64,000 nucleotides of DNA from the NCBI GenBank assembly GCA_035610835.1, contig CM069449.1:9939855-10003854 (forward strand), read 5' to 3'. The notes under the pieces were generated by a model. That model did no database searches, was not told the DNA's origin, and saw only the letters and a program-made list of their open reading frames with translations. Source of the DNA: Ophiura sarsii. Lineage: Eukaryota > Echinodermata > Ophiuroidea > Amphilepidida > Ophiuridae. Each line of letters opens with the position of its first letter. Position 1 is the first letter of the stretch. The position numbers and the translations under genes are program-made. Shown here in pieces: positions 21,055-33,298 of this stretch.

Positions 21055-21142
21055 ATGACCCAAGGTTTTACGGCCGCCGCCTACTGCATACTATGCGTGT
21101 GTTTACTGATGTGTCCCGTATCCGCTAACAGGAATAAAAGAG
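21055..21142 (+). CDS. candidate first coding exon of a secreted protein
   Basis: The ATG at 21055 has A at -3. It opens 29 codons whose core YCILCVCLLMCPVSA is a hydrophobic signal-peptide segment ending in a small-x-small cleavage motif (V-S-A), followed by a basic stretch NRNKR. The exon ends AAAAGAG and GTAGGTG follows, a good splice donor, leaving intron phase 1. The surrounding 5' sequence is unlike the AT-rich neighbourhood. The mature protein begins just after this exon, so the product cannot be named. NRNKR could be a dibasic processing site, but this is inference. An in-frame upstream start (20926) would add about 43 residues and bury the signal, so I prefer 21055. Confidence 0.5.
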
Positions 21143-24100
21143 GTAGGTGATGTTTTCAAAGGGGATTGCAAGTTTTTATTTGGGACAGTCACTGTGTCAA
21201 CAATTCTTGCCTTTTGTAATCAGTGCATAATTGTGGTTTCTTAGCATTCATAGTGGTATTATTATTATATGTACGGATTTACGATATCCATAATCATGCC
21301 ATGTAGGCCAATCGTTGATTTCTGGTGGTTTCTTTCAACTATTCCATCCATGACCTCGACTGCATGCAAGATGCTTGCTCCATGTTCAACAACACATGTA
21401 CCAGGGCTCCATGTACTAGTAAAACTCTTCCAAGATTAGGTACACGCTCAAGTCTATAAATACATGAAATATAAGCTGTATTTCCCACTACACCCCCAGG
21501 AGAACAATAACCATTTTAACCCACCTCAGTCATAGCTGAAGTTAGCAAAATCAGGGAAAACAAAACTGAACTGTAAAACACTATTTAGGCTATCTACATG
21601 TACCATTGAGCAATGTGCACATTTTGTTTACGTGCAAGACTTGAGACATATAAAACAACCAGGTGATAAAACATTTCAATAATTAATCAGTTACCGCAAG
21701 ATCATCCCTACTTTATAAATTAAGTAAAGTTTAAAAATTAATGAGAAAAATAGATGGAATGATTATACAATACCATTCACAGTGTACCCTTGAAATAGTA
21801 CATTTCACGGAATAAATTTTGAATATTTTTGGGAATTTTGAAGGAATTTTTGAAAATAACAAATAACCAAAATATTGGATCTGCGTCAAAAATCAGTGCG
21901 GGCGGGGACGTGAAACACATGATTTTTGTTACTTGGCCTATGACACAAAGGTGCTAAGACTAAGAGATTTTAAAATAAATTTGTGCTTCACAGTGTCCTT
22001 CACCTCATTTTTTAACATCACACAATCAAATGAGTTCAAGAAAATCAGTAACATAAAACTGTTAAAATATGATGAATTTATCGATAACATTGTGTTTAAA
22101 TTGCTAAAAGTAGCGCTGGGTAATGGACATACTGGAGAATGCACAATAGACCTTACAACAAGTGGAAAATACAAAACAAAGTAGTAAGTGCAGTTTATTG
22201 TTTGTGTACAACCAAAACAACCTGGGAGTTTATAAAATTAAGTATTAGAATGTAATTCTTTTTGTTCAACCAAAACAACCTGGAGTTTATTAATCAAATC
22301 TTCACAAGGGTCAAACCAATTTGAACTTTGTGAAAATTACTCAATAAAATCCTACTTTCTTTTTTTTCAATTTGCAAATTGCTTATACCCAATTGCTTTT
22401 CTGTGTGGTCATCAATCCCCTGGCATTCTCCAAGCCCCCACCAGGGAATATCACGCCTGTGGCTGACTCACCAATAACAGCCCAAAAGCCATGCTTCTCG
22501 TATAAATCTCTTTATTTTGTGTATTAAGATCAAAATCATGTCTAAGATGAGATTTATAAGATAGATTTGGTTATAACACTCCCTACTAAAAAGCCCATAA
22601 AAGTAACCCAGCACAAATGAAAAGCATTACAGTGAAACCTAGTTATGATACAACGTTGCTTGGGCCTCACATTTTAGTTTGTGTTATAATAATCAGGTTA
22701 AATGAATAATATCAAATATAACTTATAAGCTTGGGACTTGAAAACCTTTGTGTTATGAGGAATGTTGTGTAAACAGACTTTGTGTTTATGTTTCACTGTA
22801 TAATTATAATTCAAAGGTGGGTTAGGGTGGCCCAATTTAAAAAAAATCCTCACTGAGTGAATGTATCATAAATTTATTATTAATCAAATTCAAGAAAATT
22901 ACCCCAGTGGTTTTAATGATATCCCCAACATTATTTTAAAATGAGACTTGGTCATGAACACTCCCCAAAAAGGCCCCAACCACAAAGTAAAACACATTAC
23001 ATATAAGCATTTAAATATGTTTTAAAACCTAAATATTTCATTTGGTGTAAACTGGGGCATAAACTGTAAGGATCTATTATTGTTCAAAGTTTTTTGGGGC
23101 TGTGGAGGACTCCATTTGTTGATTTTAGGGTTTAAAAAGGGGTTGGGTGGTTGAGACACTTAAATCCGATATAAAACATAAAGCTGTATCATTTATACAA
23201 ATGTATACAATGTAAGATTTATACTAATTACTATAGGCTGTGTTATTGTATCTTCCTTGCCTATTATCAATCTTTTACCAATAAATGTCAGCATTGAAAA
23301 ATCCAAATTGACGTTCCATTATAAAAGATTGAAACTCTTGAAAGAGCACATAAAAACAACTCATTTCAATTTTCATTTTATTTCACACTATCAATCAAAT
23401 GAAACAATTATTCCAAAAATAGATATGGCACGATGAACACATTTTGTGACCTGCCTAGCTGCCAGTCTACATGTAGTACATACATGTAGTATAGAAATCA
23501 GACGGACAAAATCAGCCACTGCAGATTCCAGGGATTTCGTTTTGCACTGGTTTAGAAAATCTGCAGTGGAATGGCAGAACTAATCCACAGAACTAATCCC
23601 CTATCCCCATTCATGCAATACCAATATTTTCCCCTAGAGGCTTATTGAAAGAAGAGAAGTTTTTTTTTTATGTTGTTCATTTTTTCACAGTCTGTAGTGT
23701 AAAATATTGTTGAATATTTAAAGCTATTTTGTTTTTCTAAACATCAACATCAACTGATTTATTGGATAGGTAGATAGATGCAGTCTTTATTTCATTATTC
23801 AATATTGATGTGCAAATAATGTCAAGTTTATTTTAATATAATGTGAACATTACTTCTCTTGCATTTTTTATTTAGTGAACAAAGTATGGAATCTTTATAG
23901 ATTTTGTGAGAGTGCTGCAGGTTTTGAAAATTTGACAAAAGATGAATAGGGTTCTTACAAAAATTGTGATATTTTGAGGCCAAAAAGAACAAAAGAAGAG
24001 AGGCACCTGTTTGTTATTTTGAATAATAATTATACTGATTTGAGTGAGTTATTGTTGCCATTTTTAGAATTGTTAAAATTGTATTGTTGGGGATTTGGAC

Positions 24101-25428
24101 TGGTGGATGGCGAAAGTACAAATAGATAAAATAGGAAGGATATTCCGTACCTGGGGAAACATGTATTGAAACAGGGATATCATGCCCCATCAGACGAAAG
24201 ATACAGGCCTATAATCCCGACAACATTGTTGGAACACTTTTATATGTATATATGTTTTAAAACTCCTCCTCTCCCCCTGGATCAATGTTGAAACATGATT
24301 TTTGGGTTACGGGATACTGGAAGGGGTCAACATAACATTGCCCAGTGGGGGTGGGGGGGGGGGGAGTTATTCATGTTGAGAAAAGGCGTCAAATCAAGCT
24401 TTCAGTCAAAGACAGCAATGTTTCAATAGTGTAAATTGTGCGATAACAGGAATGCATGAAAGTGTAATTATTACCAGGATGTTCCAACTAATTATGACCG
24501 TGATTGTTGTACCCTATCACATACAGTGCTTCCAGTTCAGGACGGGGAGGACATTTAAACAAGCTTCCCTTATGAAAAAATGATGTGAAATATCAACCCT
24601 GGTAACCCAGGATCTGTGCTGGTAACCCAGGATCTGTGGTAAAATCACCTGTCATGAAGTTGGCAAGAAAAACTAGCTTTTTACTATTCAGAAATACAGC
24701 AGTATCTTTTCCAATTAAAAAAAAATCTGCATTCTAATGAGGAGAGATGATGATGAGATAGAGATGAGATCATCATCAATAATACTAGTATTCATTAGTG
24801 AGCTCATATAATATGCAATTAACAGAGAACATTATACAACGAGTGTCCACATGCTAATAGAAACTATCCATTGTCCCGTATTCTTGTTGTTGTATTTTTA
24901 CAATTAATTGGCTCAGCCTATGAATCTAGATTAATATTATAAAACATGAGAAGGCGACGGAAAAAACAACTTTGTTCTATGGGCTCGACTGACCCATTTT
25001 TTATTTGTAATTTTCATTTTTTTAGAACATCTTTGAGAAATTCTTTGAACATTATTGCTTTACAAAAATAAATTGAAAACATTTGAAATGTTTTGAAAAT
25101 TAGAAAATTGTTGGAAATTAACCAAATTAATTCATTCCTGAATTAAAAAAATATTGAAAACCCTAAAAAGCCATTTTCCCGTCTAAGGGAATTACTTCAG
25201 GGCTGTGAATGTATTCAATGTTTGCAGAATGGATGTTTCTAAACCATTTATTATCTAACTCAAAAATGAAATCATCATTTGTAAGCCTAATATTTTCAGA
25301 AGTTTCACTGGGTAAAATTCTCGAGGGTGAATAATCAAAATAATAGTGTTAGTTCATTTTAATTAAGGCAATGTTTTGGGCAGTAAAACAATTACATTTG
25401 TTACATTTTTTCACTCTGATTTTGTTCC
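21143..25428. other. probable intron 1 or intergenic sequence
   Basis: About 4.3 kb without a convincing exon. It contains an approximately 57-bp-spaced duplication of CAACCAAAACAACCTGG at 22209 and 22266, a pogo-like MITE (22630-22798), a duplicated GGTAACCCAGGATCTGTG at 24601-24638, and a GATGAGAT-rich patch near 24748-24780. An 83-codon frame at 21933-22184 has no supporting motif. Confidence 0.5.
22630..22798. mobile_element. pogo/Tigger-like MITE (169 bp)
   Basis: Ends CAGTGAAACCTAGTTATGAT and, reversed, CAGTGAAACATAAACACAAA, flanked by TA (22628-22629, 22799-22800). CAGTGAAACCT with TA is typical of pogo-group termini. No coding sequence. Confidence 0.65.
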
Positions 25429-25432
25429 TTAA

Positions 25433-25826
25433 AGGGACATTAAGTGGTGTTGACCATTTAAATTTAAAAAAAATTTACTTCAGAAATCAAGATGAACATT
25501 AAAAATTGCCATTATTGTTGTTTCTACTAACATAAACACAGCGAAACTTGATTAAAACAATCCAATCAATTTTTATTGAAAAATGCCCTCTATGCAAATA
25601 TGGTTCGCGGGGGATACTGTCGGACGTAAAATGCTGATCTGCCGGAGATCAGCATTTTTGAATCGACGTTTTGTTGTACAAAGAGGGCTGATTTTTCTTA
25701 ATCCTTATAGGTGTAAGTTCATACATGTAATTCAATTGTAAAAATACACAAATCCCAGTTTTTAATTTTATCATATACATTTTTGTAATTGAGGGCGCTG
25801 CCTCCACCATATCTCTTAATGCCCCT
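25433..25826 (+). mobile_element. TTAA-flanked repeat (AGGGACATTAAG family), copy 1
   Basis: 394 bp between TTAA (25429-25432) and TTAA (25827-25830). Ends are AGGGACATTAAGTGG and, reversed, AGGGGCATTAAGAGA. An internal hairpin TGCTGATCTGCCGGAGATCAGCA lies near 25631. Copies are at 34457-34855 and 46992-47365. TTAA suggests piggyBac-type mobilisation. No coding sequence. Confidence 0.8.
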
Positions 25827-28816
25827 TTAAGTGTCCTTCCTTATACTTATAACCTATAGTGTACATATTTTGTATTACAGTTTGGAGATGCTACATACAA
25901 TTGTGCAGCTTGTCAACATGTCTCTATAATGACAATGTACAAACAAGAAAAGACTCATCATGATCATTTCAAGTTCAGTAATACTAGCTGTAGATAGATA
26001 TTACACAAAAACATACATGATGTAGGTTTTTGATTTGCTAATAGATGACAGCGCTTCTGGCTTTAGAGTATGTCCCTGATCGTATATAGGCGTATTATGC
26101 ATCCACCCTCTCCTACATGTAGTATAGGAATATAATGTTACTTTATCAAAAATGTGTTCAAATAAATACAACAGCAAAAACACTTGCATCATACCTCGAT
26201 CATGTACCCATTTATACATAGTGCTTTGTATGATATCGTTGCTACAGTGTAGTATATTTTATTACCATTGTGTAAAAATGCCAAAGTTCTGCTATGACCA
26301 GAATTTAGAGACCACTCCCCCAACCATATCCCAGAAAATGGTATGGTACTAAAGACTTACCCATGTATACATAGTGCTTTGTATGATATCACTGGTACAG
26401 CATTGTGTATTTCATTACAATAATTGTGCAAAAATGCCAAAATTCTGCCATGACCAGAATTTAGAGATCACTCCCCCCAACCATATCCCAGAAAATGGTA
26501 TGGTACTAAAAGATTTACCCATGTATTTTATGTGCTTTGTATGATAGCATTGCTACAGTGTAGTGTATTTCATTACAATTGTGCAAAAATCCCAAAATTC
26601 TGCTATGACCAGAATTTAGAGAGCAAACCCCAACTATATCGCAGAAAATGGTATGGTACTAAAAGACTTGTTGCCAAAATGTAAACAAAATGTTGTTATA
26701 AGATTAGGATCAAATTTATTGGTGGTTTTATTTTATGCTAATGTTAAAGATAGACCCGGCATTTGATATGACTAACAGTAAAATGTAGTGATAAGCATGA
26801 TCAGCGTGTATGTGTGGTTTGTCGTAAAAGAGTGTCACTTTCACAGACGCCCACAGTTCCACTTTTACTTGAGACGGATACTGTTACGGTCGTCATCGCC
26901 AAAGCAGATCTATAGTCGACCGTTAACGAGTCGTAGCAATTTCCACAAACAAGAAATAATCAAGCGCAAACAATATCATGCTTGGACAAGATGGTTGCCA
27001 GCTGGTCAGCTGGTGTCCACTTTTTAGACACGGAATTTAAACTTGAACTCTACTATGACCAGCAGTGCCGCCTGGTTGATGTCCTTGTGTCATTGCCTTT
27101 AGCATGTTAAGGGTATGGGGGCGTGTGTGTTGATACTAAACACACTGGTAAAACAAGGGATCTGGGATTGAAATAATGAACTGATGTTATACTCGGATGG
27201 TTCTTCATTTGTTATCAGTTTATATCATTGTGTGTCATTAATAAGGCCCAGGAAATAAACCATGTCCTATTATGGGCACGACTGATGCATTTTTGAAAAA
27301 ATTGTTAATAGATATTTCCAAGTTTTTCAACAATGTTGAGATTTTTTGATTTTTTGTTGAAAATCATTTGTAAATTTTTGAGTTTTTTTTTTAAAGTGTT
27401 TATATATTTTTTTGTAAATGGTAAAAATGTTTGGAGATTTTGTTCATCCACCAGTAGAATGTAAAAAAATGTGTTTAATGGACTGGAACACATGAACTTA
27501 CTCATTACATGTATGCTTGTCACTTATTAACTTGCAACTGACAATGCTCGGTAGACCATTAAGCTTAATGTTAGAATGTGACAGGGATGAGACTCATCAT
27601 CAACCATGCAATGGGAATTTATTATGCATGACTTATTATTGTTAAAAAAGAGACAAATGTTAAAACGCTAATCACTCATTTATCTAGATATGACTCATAT
27701 TATAGCTTTTGTTGAAATTTGTGTTAATTAAAAAGAAAGATATTTTTTGCTAGGCCTATATAATTGTAAAAAGTCAGCAATTTGGGACGTAGCGTAGAAA
27801 GCACACTGACTTTCCACGGTCAAAATGTTGTACCAGGACATGGTATTAATGCATTTTTATTTAAAAGAAAAAGGTTTTCGCTGTGGTCACTACTCGCAGT
27901 CACATACGTAAGTCGCAAGCTGATTTATGAAGAGCTGGTTTTGGAACTGACTAAGTGAGTGACAGAAAAAGCTTGAATTGGGATGAAGGGTGGGGGGGGG
28001 GGGGGGGGGGGGGGGGTGCATGGGGAGTTGCGAATGGCAAACTCTATTTATTATTAAAATATATTTCATACTTAAAACGAAATATTAAAAACTGTTGAAA
28101 ACCTGTGAAAATAAACATGACCACTAGATCAAGAGGTCCAAATGTTTCTCATTGACTTGGCCTTGGCTCTAATGGAACAGGGAACAATAGGCTCCTGGCT
28201 ATTCACTAATTGTAGTTTTGTCTTTTCTTCGTTAATGACACTTGTACACTTCTGAAATAGAAACTTGCTTTTTTGCCAGTGCATGCTTTTACCAGTCTAT
28301 GCTTTTTCCCTTGGTTTAATTTAAAAAGGGTTAATGGTCGTCTCAAGCGTGTTTCAAGGTTGATAATGTTTTACAATTTACTTCTTGTATATTTAGTTTC
28401 AGGTCTTCTGCAAATAAACATGGATGGGGGTTTAGTTTCTGATGGTGTAGTTAAGAAAAGTGTCAATTCATCATGATCATCCATAGGGTCTATGATGTGC
28501 ACGTTTCCTTTTAATAGTGGATGATCATGTTGGACATTATTAATAGCAATTCATACACTCTTTGTGGTGGTAAACCAATCAGAAAGCAGGAATAACAAAT
28601 ACGCAGAGTGCATTGAAAGTGTCCAGTGCACTCCGTGTGTGCGCCGTTCAATGCGCGAACCGCGCGCTTTGTTTTGATTCGTTGTTCAGGCATCGCAGGT
28701 TCGCCGATTTTTACTGTGGGTGTTAGCAAACTTGTTAACATGGTTTTATTTGTCATTATAAAGATAAAATTATGCCTTAATTGTAATTTTGAATTGTATA
28801 GTGTCGTATATGAATT
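25827..28816. other. non-coding stretch with tandem units
   Basis: Holds a threefold tandem repeat (26206-26669) and a 25-base G-run (27992-28016). A good acceptor-like site (TTTTGTATTACAG, ending 25880) is followed by an open, cysteine-bearing stretch, but no donor or homology supports an exon. Confidence 0.4.
26206..26669 (+). repeat. three tandem ~154-bp units
   Basis: Units begin ACCCATTTATACATAGTGC (26206), ACCCATGTATACATAGTGC (26359) and ACCCATGTATTTTATGTGC (26517), lengths 153, 158 and 153. Each carries TATGACCAGAATTTAGAGA and ends ATGGTATGGTACTAAA. Roughly 85-90 percent alike. Confidence 0.9.
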
Positions 28817-29003
28817 AGGTCAATACATGCGCGTGTCTTGTTTCTCGAGAAATGAGAAAATTCAATGCACTTGCGCTGGTGTTGATTTGTTCACAATGCC
28901 ACTCCCCCTGCGGGGGTCGTGGCATTATTCGCATCAACACCAGCGCGCGTGCATTGATTTTTCTAATTTCTCTCAAAACAAGAGGTACGCATTAATAGAC
29001 CTA
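28817..29003. repeat. long imperfect hairpin (~90-bp arms)
   Basis: Left arm 28817-28906 and right arm 28911-29003 pair with scattered mismatches through AGGTCAATAC, AATGCAC, GCGCTGGTGTTGAT and AATGCCAC; the loop is about TG-C within CCCCCTGCGGGGG. GC- and CpG-richer than its surroundings. A MITE with TA-like flanks is the simplest reading. A structured RNA is possible but unsupported. Confidence 0.75.
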
Positions 29004-30004
29004 TAATCAATAAACTCACGAAAAATGGACTAGTATCATATAGCTTTCAGAAAATGAAAGTGAACCGACAAGGACTCGACCAGGAACTTGAGATGAGAAC
29101 TTGAGAAAGTCAGGAACTTTTGAATGTGGCTTCCCCCAACCCGGCGTGAAAAATTGAGTTCAATAACCGACAGTGGCAAACGGACACAACTGGAATATTT
29201 GTTGATACCCCCCTCCCCCCTCCTCTGGCTATGTCACTGCTCCGGTTTTTGGCCGCTGCACCAATTTCTGTAGAGCCCATAGAAAAATAAGATTTAAAAC
29301 CAGGAAAAAATAGGTAATTTCATACCTATTTTGCAATTGTAAGCTTTTTAACTGCTATACATCCGTCTGTATTACTCTTGATTTTTGTAGGGCAAGGTCT
29401 CAGTAGCTATTTTAAGATATGGCGGCCATCTTAGAAAATAATAAGAGCTTCCCCCCATTGATTTTTGAAAAAGTCCGGACAATATACTTGTTTGGGTTTT
29501 TACTTAACCTAACATTAAAGTAAGTAATGGTAGAACTATGGCGGTTGCTTAAACGTATTACTTGCTCCTAATAAATCTGTGGCCATGAATTGAACCCATA
29601 TTGTGGGGTCCTGAACATAAAAAATGATTCTATACAATTTTGTGGTAAATATAACCCTTGGTAATGACAATAAGGACAATCAATTTGCTACTTATTGTGA
29701 AAATTAGCTGAAAGAGTTTCCTGTGTAATTATATTGAGCAGACAAAACAGTTAAAGTATGCATGTGAGTGAAAGCATTCCATTGTACTGGATTTAGTCAT
29801 GTTGAACCAAGAGTTACTCTTTGGTTGAACGATAATAGTACTGCAAACCTGCACTTTGACATAACCATTATTAAAGTCTCTTCATCTCTAGCCATGATCC
29901 AACTACTGATGGGCTTGAGAAATATATTGGTATCAGAAACTAAATTATATGTACCAGCTGGTTCATAAAACTTTGATTTATGTTATTATTGCGAACTGTT
30001 TTGA
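29004..30004. other. non-coding stretch
   Basis: No gene identified. CCCCTCCCCCCTCCTCTGG near 29210, followed by CTATGTCACTG, resembles a fragment of a hAT right end. Confidence 0.4.
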
Positions 30005-30240
30005 CCCTTACCCCTTAACCTGGTTTTCAACCGGGATCCCAATTTTGGAAGAGATAATCAACAAATAAATCGCCGCTCCCCAACCAGGAATCAAACCAGG
30101 GACCCTCCGGACGAATAACCCCGACCCCATAGGCAAGCCCGGCTCTCAACTACTCATTCGCGCAGTATACTGAGCTCACTATAGGCTCGTTTAATTATGT
30201 CATTGAAAACCATGTGCACAAGCACTTGGAAATTAGGCTT
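30005..30240 (-). mobile_element. tRNA-derived SINE, copy 1 (minus strand)
   Basis: On the minus strand it reads a leader containing CAGTATACTGCGCGAAT, a box A-like TAGTTGAGAGCCGGG, then GAGGGTCCCTGGTTTGATTC with the box B core GGTTTGATTCC, then AGCGGCGATTTATTTGTTG, and a tail GGTTAAGGGGTAAGGGT. It shares all blocks with 36395-36610 and 45770-46000. Confidence 0.75.
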
Positions 30241-30859
30241 GGAAGCAGCATTTTTTAGTACGCGGGGCAGACGAGGGGTTGGATGATGGTGCATCTAGTG
30301 TTTGCCAGTTTGCAGTTTTCAATTTACATGGTCACATAATCCATAAGGATAAGGGTCATAGTCTTAGCAGGGTGATGCAATGCCCATTTTTGTTTGTTTA
30401 CAATGAAATACACATTTCCTCCCATGTGTAGCACTGTTATTATATTGTCATGGTTTATTGTTTGCAAAATGTAACAGCAATGCAAAAGTGCCAATTCCTT
30501 GACTTGAGTCTGTACAAATTACCATTATTTGTAGCTGTATAAGAGTGCCATACACGCTGCTTCCTGACCTGCTTGGAGGATGTACATTTCGGTAATAAAT
30601 TGGCGAAAAGGTGCCATCCCCTGTTGTTACGAAAACATAGGCTCCTATACGTCAAGAACGCAGGGTTCATTAATATTTACCGAGCGAACAGTGTACCGTT
30701 ATGTCTTTTATTAAAGTGACTATTTTATTATGACGTTATCTGTTCCATCATAGTCTTGGTGCAGTGGTTTCACTCAGTAATACATCAACACCTAACATCA
30801 GGGGTTTAGCGAAGAAAAAGGGATTTTCAAATACAGTATCGAAAGAGAAGATTTGAAAT

Positions 30860-31196
30860 CCGGGGTGGGGGGGGGGGGGGGGGGGTGGTACTCGCCTAAG
30901 ATGGTATACGGGGGTGTGCCGCTCCAATGGGTAGATTTTGGGGCACAAAATCCCTAAACATGGGGTATGATTTTGTGCTGGAAATCTCTAATAATGGGGT
31001 CCCTATTTACAAATGGGCAAAAAATAGGTATATTTTTCCGATCATTTGCGAAAATTGGGTCTAAAATGAAGCAAAACCCCTAAAAATGGGTACCGTTTTT
31101 TCCAAAATCACCCCTAAAAATGGGTAGGGGTTTTAAATCTCCAGCGGCACACCCCCGACCAAACCAAATTTGAGTACCCTCCCCCCCCCCACCGGG
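30860..31196. mobile_element. CCGGGG-ended element with 8-bp duplication, copy 1
   Basis: Begins CCGGGGTGGGG with an 18-base G-run and ends with a C-run and CCCCACCGGG. The 8-bp TTTGAAAT flanks both sides (30852-30859, 31197-31204). Subterminal GGGGGTGTGCCGCT is inverted at the other end. Sister element at 49436-49856. 8-bp duplications fit hAT-like chemistry, but the ends are not CAG...CTG. Confidence 0.8.
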
Positions 31197-31801
31197 TTTG
31201 AAATCTAATGTACCATCATGTAGTGTGGTAGTTTGAAAATAGTAGCAACCAACCAACCTTTGCTAGAGCAGTCTCCCTTTGGAGTGCCTCTCACTCAGCA
31301 ATTTAGCATTTTTATATTTGTGCATATTTTGAAAATCTAGCCCATTCTTACAACCAGTGAGCCTCATTGTGTTACCATCCAAGAAATAAAGATAAAAACC
31401 CTGCAAATACAAATGTACATGCAAAAAAGCCAAGATTTTCTGATTGCATTGTGTCTAATTTGTAAAATACTCACAAAGTGCTATATTTTGAGGACAAAGT
31501 TTTAGAGGCCAGATTGTACCTATCTCCTGTATAGTATTCCACCCAGGTGCGTACAGTACGTGTGTTCTATCCAAATCAAAATGCACATTTTAATAAGCTG
31601 CAAGCAAGCTGCTCATCAGTAGCATCATACACTATTGAATGTCATCTTAACATGCAAACATGACTTTTAAAGAAAGTAGATTAATTAATGTTTCCCATCC
31701 ACTGCGGGGCTATTATTATCAAGCATCGGATTTCAGAGATAGTATTAACTCAACATTTGGGCGAAAGGCAAGTTTGGAATGTGTGTTTTAATCAAAAATG
31801 T

Positions 31802-32008
31802 CCCCCTGAGAACTACCGGCCGATTGGTCAGAAAGATGGATACATCATTTATTGCACCAATCAGAGACATTGTTAAAATGATTGTATTCCTGATAAAGGT
31901 CTGGGTGAAATAGTTTAAAAGCTGTATCGTAATTGGTTATTCAAATGAATATATCTTGTATTTAACCAATTAGAAGCGCTGTTAGATAGACAGGTAGTGC
32001 CCAGGGGG
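31802..32008 (+). mobile_element. piggyBac-like MITE (CCCCCTG family), copy 1, 207 bp
   Basis: Ends CCCCCTGAGAACTACCGG and CCCAGGGGG, followed by TTAA (32009-32012); the left TTAA is mutated. The same length and ends occur at 52294-52500. Confidence 0.8.
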
Positions 32009-32130
32009 TTAAAATTCTGAAAAACACCTCAAACTTGATGTGTGTATTTTATTTGGAAAATCTTCTGATCTTTTTGACAATTTAGGATTTGTAATTTAAC
32101 AACTGTTGGTAGAGTCGTTTGACTATATAG

Positions 32131-32323
32131 CAGTGGTTCCCAACCTCTGGGTCGCCCTAGTTGGGGTCGCGACGCACTTTTTGTGGGGTCGCTGGACTAG
32201 CCTAATTTAACAAAATTCCAAGTTGTATCATAGTAAACACATGTGCATTTGTTCTGTGAGGGGTCACGCTCTGATGCTGGTTTCTGGAATGGGGTCACCA
32301 CCAGAAAAAGGTTGAAACCACTG
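32131..32323. mobile_element. hAT-type element (193 bp)
   Basis: Ends CAGTGGTTCCCAACCTC and, reversed, CAGTGGTTTCAACCTTT. The left flank GACTATATAG and right flank GACTATAG look like one target duplication with a 2-base change. Related ends to the element at 812-1115, but a shorter and diverged interior (GGTCGC words). Confidence 0.8.
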
Positions 32324-32334
32324 GACTATAGGAA

Positions 32335-32571
32335 AGGCCAAATAAAAAACCCAAGTTTGTCTCAGAAGACCGTGTGCGTAGCTTTTAAACTTAGCATTTT
32401 ACCACAATTTCACATGTGAAGAGTACCATATCAGCGTCAGTTTCTTGCTTCACAGAGCCCGTCTCATGTTTTTTTAATAAAAATACAGCATTTCGCATAG
32501 CATATTTTACTACATTTTCGCATATCCTTTTGTCAGGTTCCTTCTGAGACAAACTTTATTTCTTTTTGCCT
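32335..32571. mobile_element. Harbinger-like MITE (GGCCAAA/TTTGTCTC family), copy 1
   Basis: Left end GGCCAAATAAAAAACCC then AAGTTTGTCTCAGAAG; the right end is the complement CTTCTGAGACAAACTT ending TTTTTGCC then TAA. Copies at 43314-43831 and 55768-56043 have TAA on both sides. Confidence 0.7.
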
Positions 32572-32872
32572 AACCATTTTTAAGAGCTACTGTTCAAGTC
32601 CAACAAGATATTCTACTTATAAAACAAATATACCAGAACACTTCATTTCCTATTGCTAAATGTCATATTTTTCTAATCCATTTTTATCAAAATATGAAGT
32701 TCAACAGGGCCAAATTGGCCTTCTTACTATTCATAACATGTGTAGTAGTGTTTTTACAAAAATGACAGGTTTACATAGCGGGATACTTATATTGCTATAA
32801 ATACGCTACCTTTTCCTACTTAAGTTTTCAAAACAGATGTATTTGACTATTCGTGGATTGCATCTATATATG

Positions 32873-33298
32873 TGATGCGATCTGTGAAAACCCGTCGGAT
32901 GTCGCAAAATTTGAACTAGGGATTATGGGTAAAATGTAAAACAATATTTATTTTTATTTTTTAAAGATTTGTTTAGAAAATTAATTTCCAATACTTTGTG
33001 TGATCATCTTTTATGAAATTTCACCTTCAAAAGCTTACTTAAGTCACTTTTTTAATTAACCTTATCATGTTATTCTATTGAACTATGTAACTTGTTTGGC
33101 CTGTTTTCACGATTTCTTGTTTTGTAGCTTTTTATGACATCACAATCATCATTCACTCATAACTATTTTTTTGTTTGTAATGATTGTAGAAAATGATCGA
33201 AACAGTTCTGTAATCAGCACCGTATCAGCTTTCCTATGATATAAATAACTCCAATATGAAGATTGCCACCATGTGGCCGGTTTTCACAGATCGCATCA
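32873..33298. mobile_element. inverted-repeat element, TGATGCGATCTGTGAAAACC ends
   Basis: A perfect 20-bp inverted repeat bounds about 426 bp of AT-rich non-coding DNA. Outer flanks are TATATA-like on both sides, so TA duplication is possible. Not assigned to a known family. Confidence 0.7.

Noticed and set aside
25881..25998. Exon after the acceptor TTTTGTATTACAG with a phase-1-compatible frame
   Set aside because: It would join exon 21055-21142 in frame, but two frames are open, neither is recognisable, and it lies next to a TTAA element. Not enough to call.
28626..29006. 126-codon plus-strand frame
   Set aside because: Runs through a long hairpin element and has no motif; likely chance in a CpG-richer patch.
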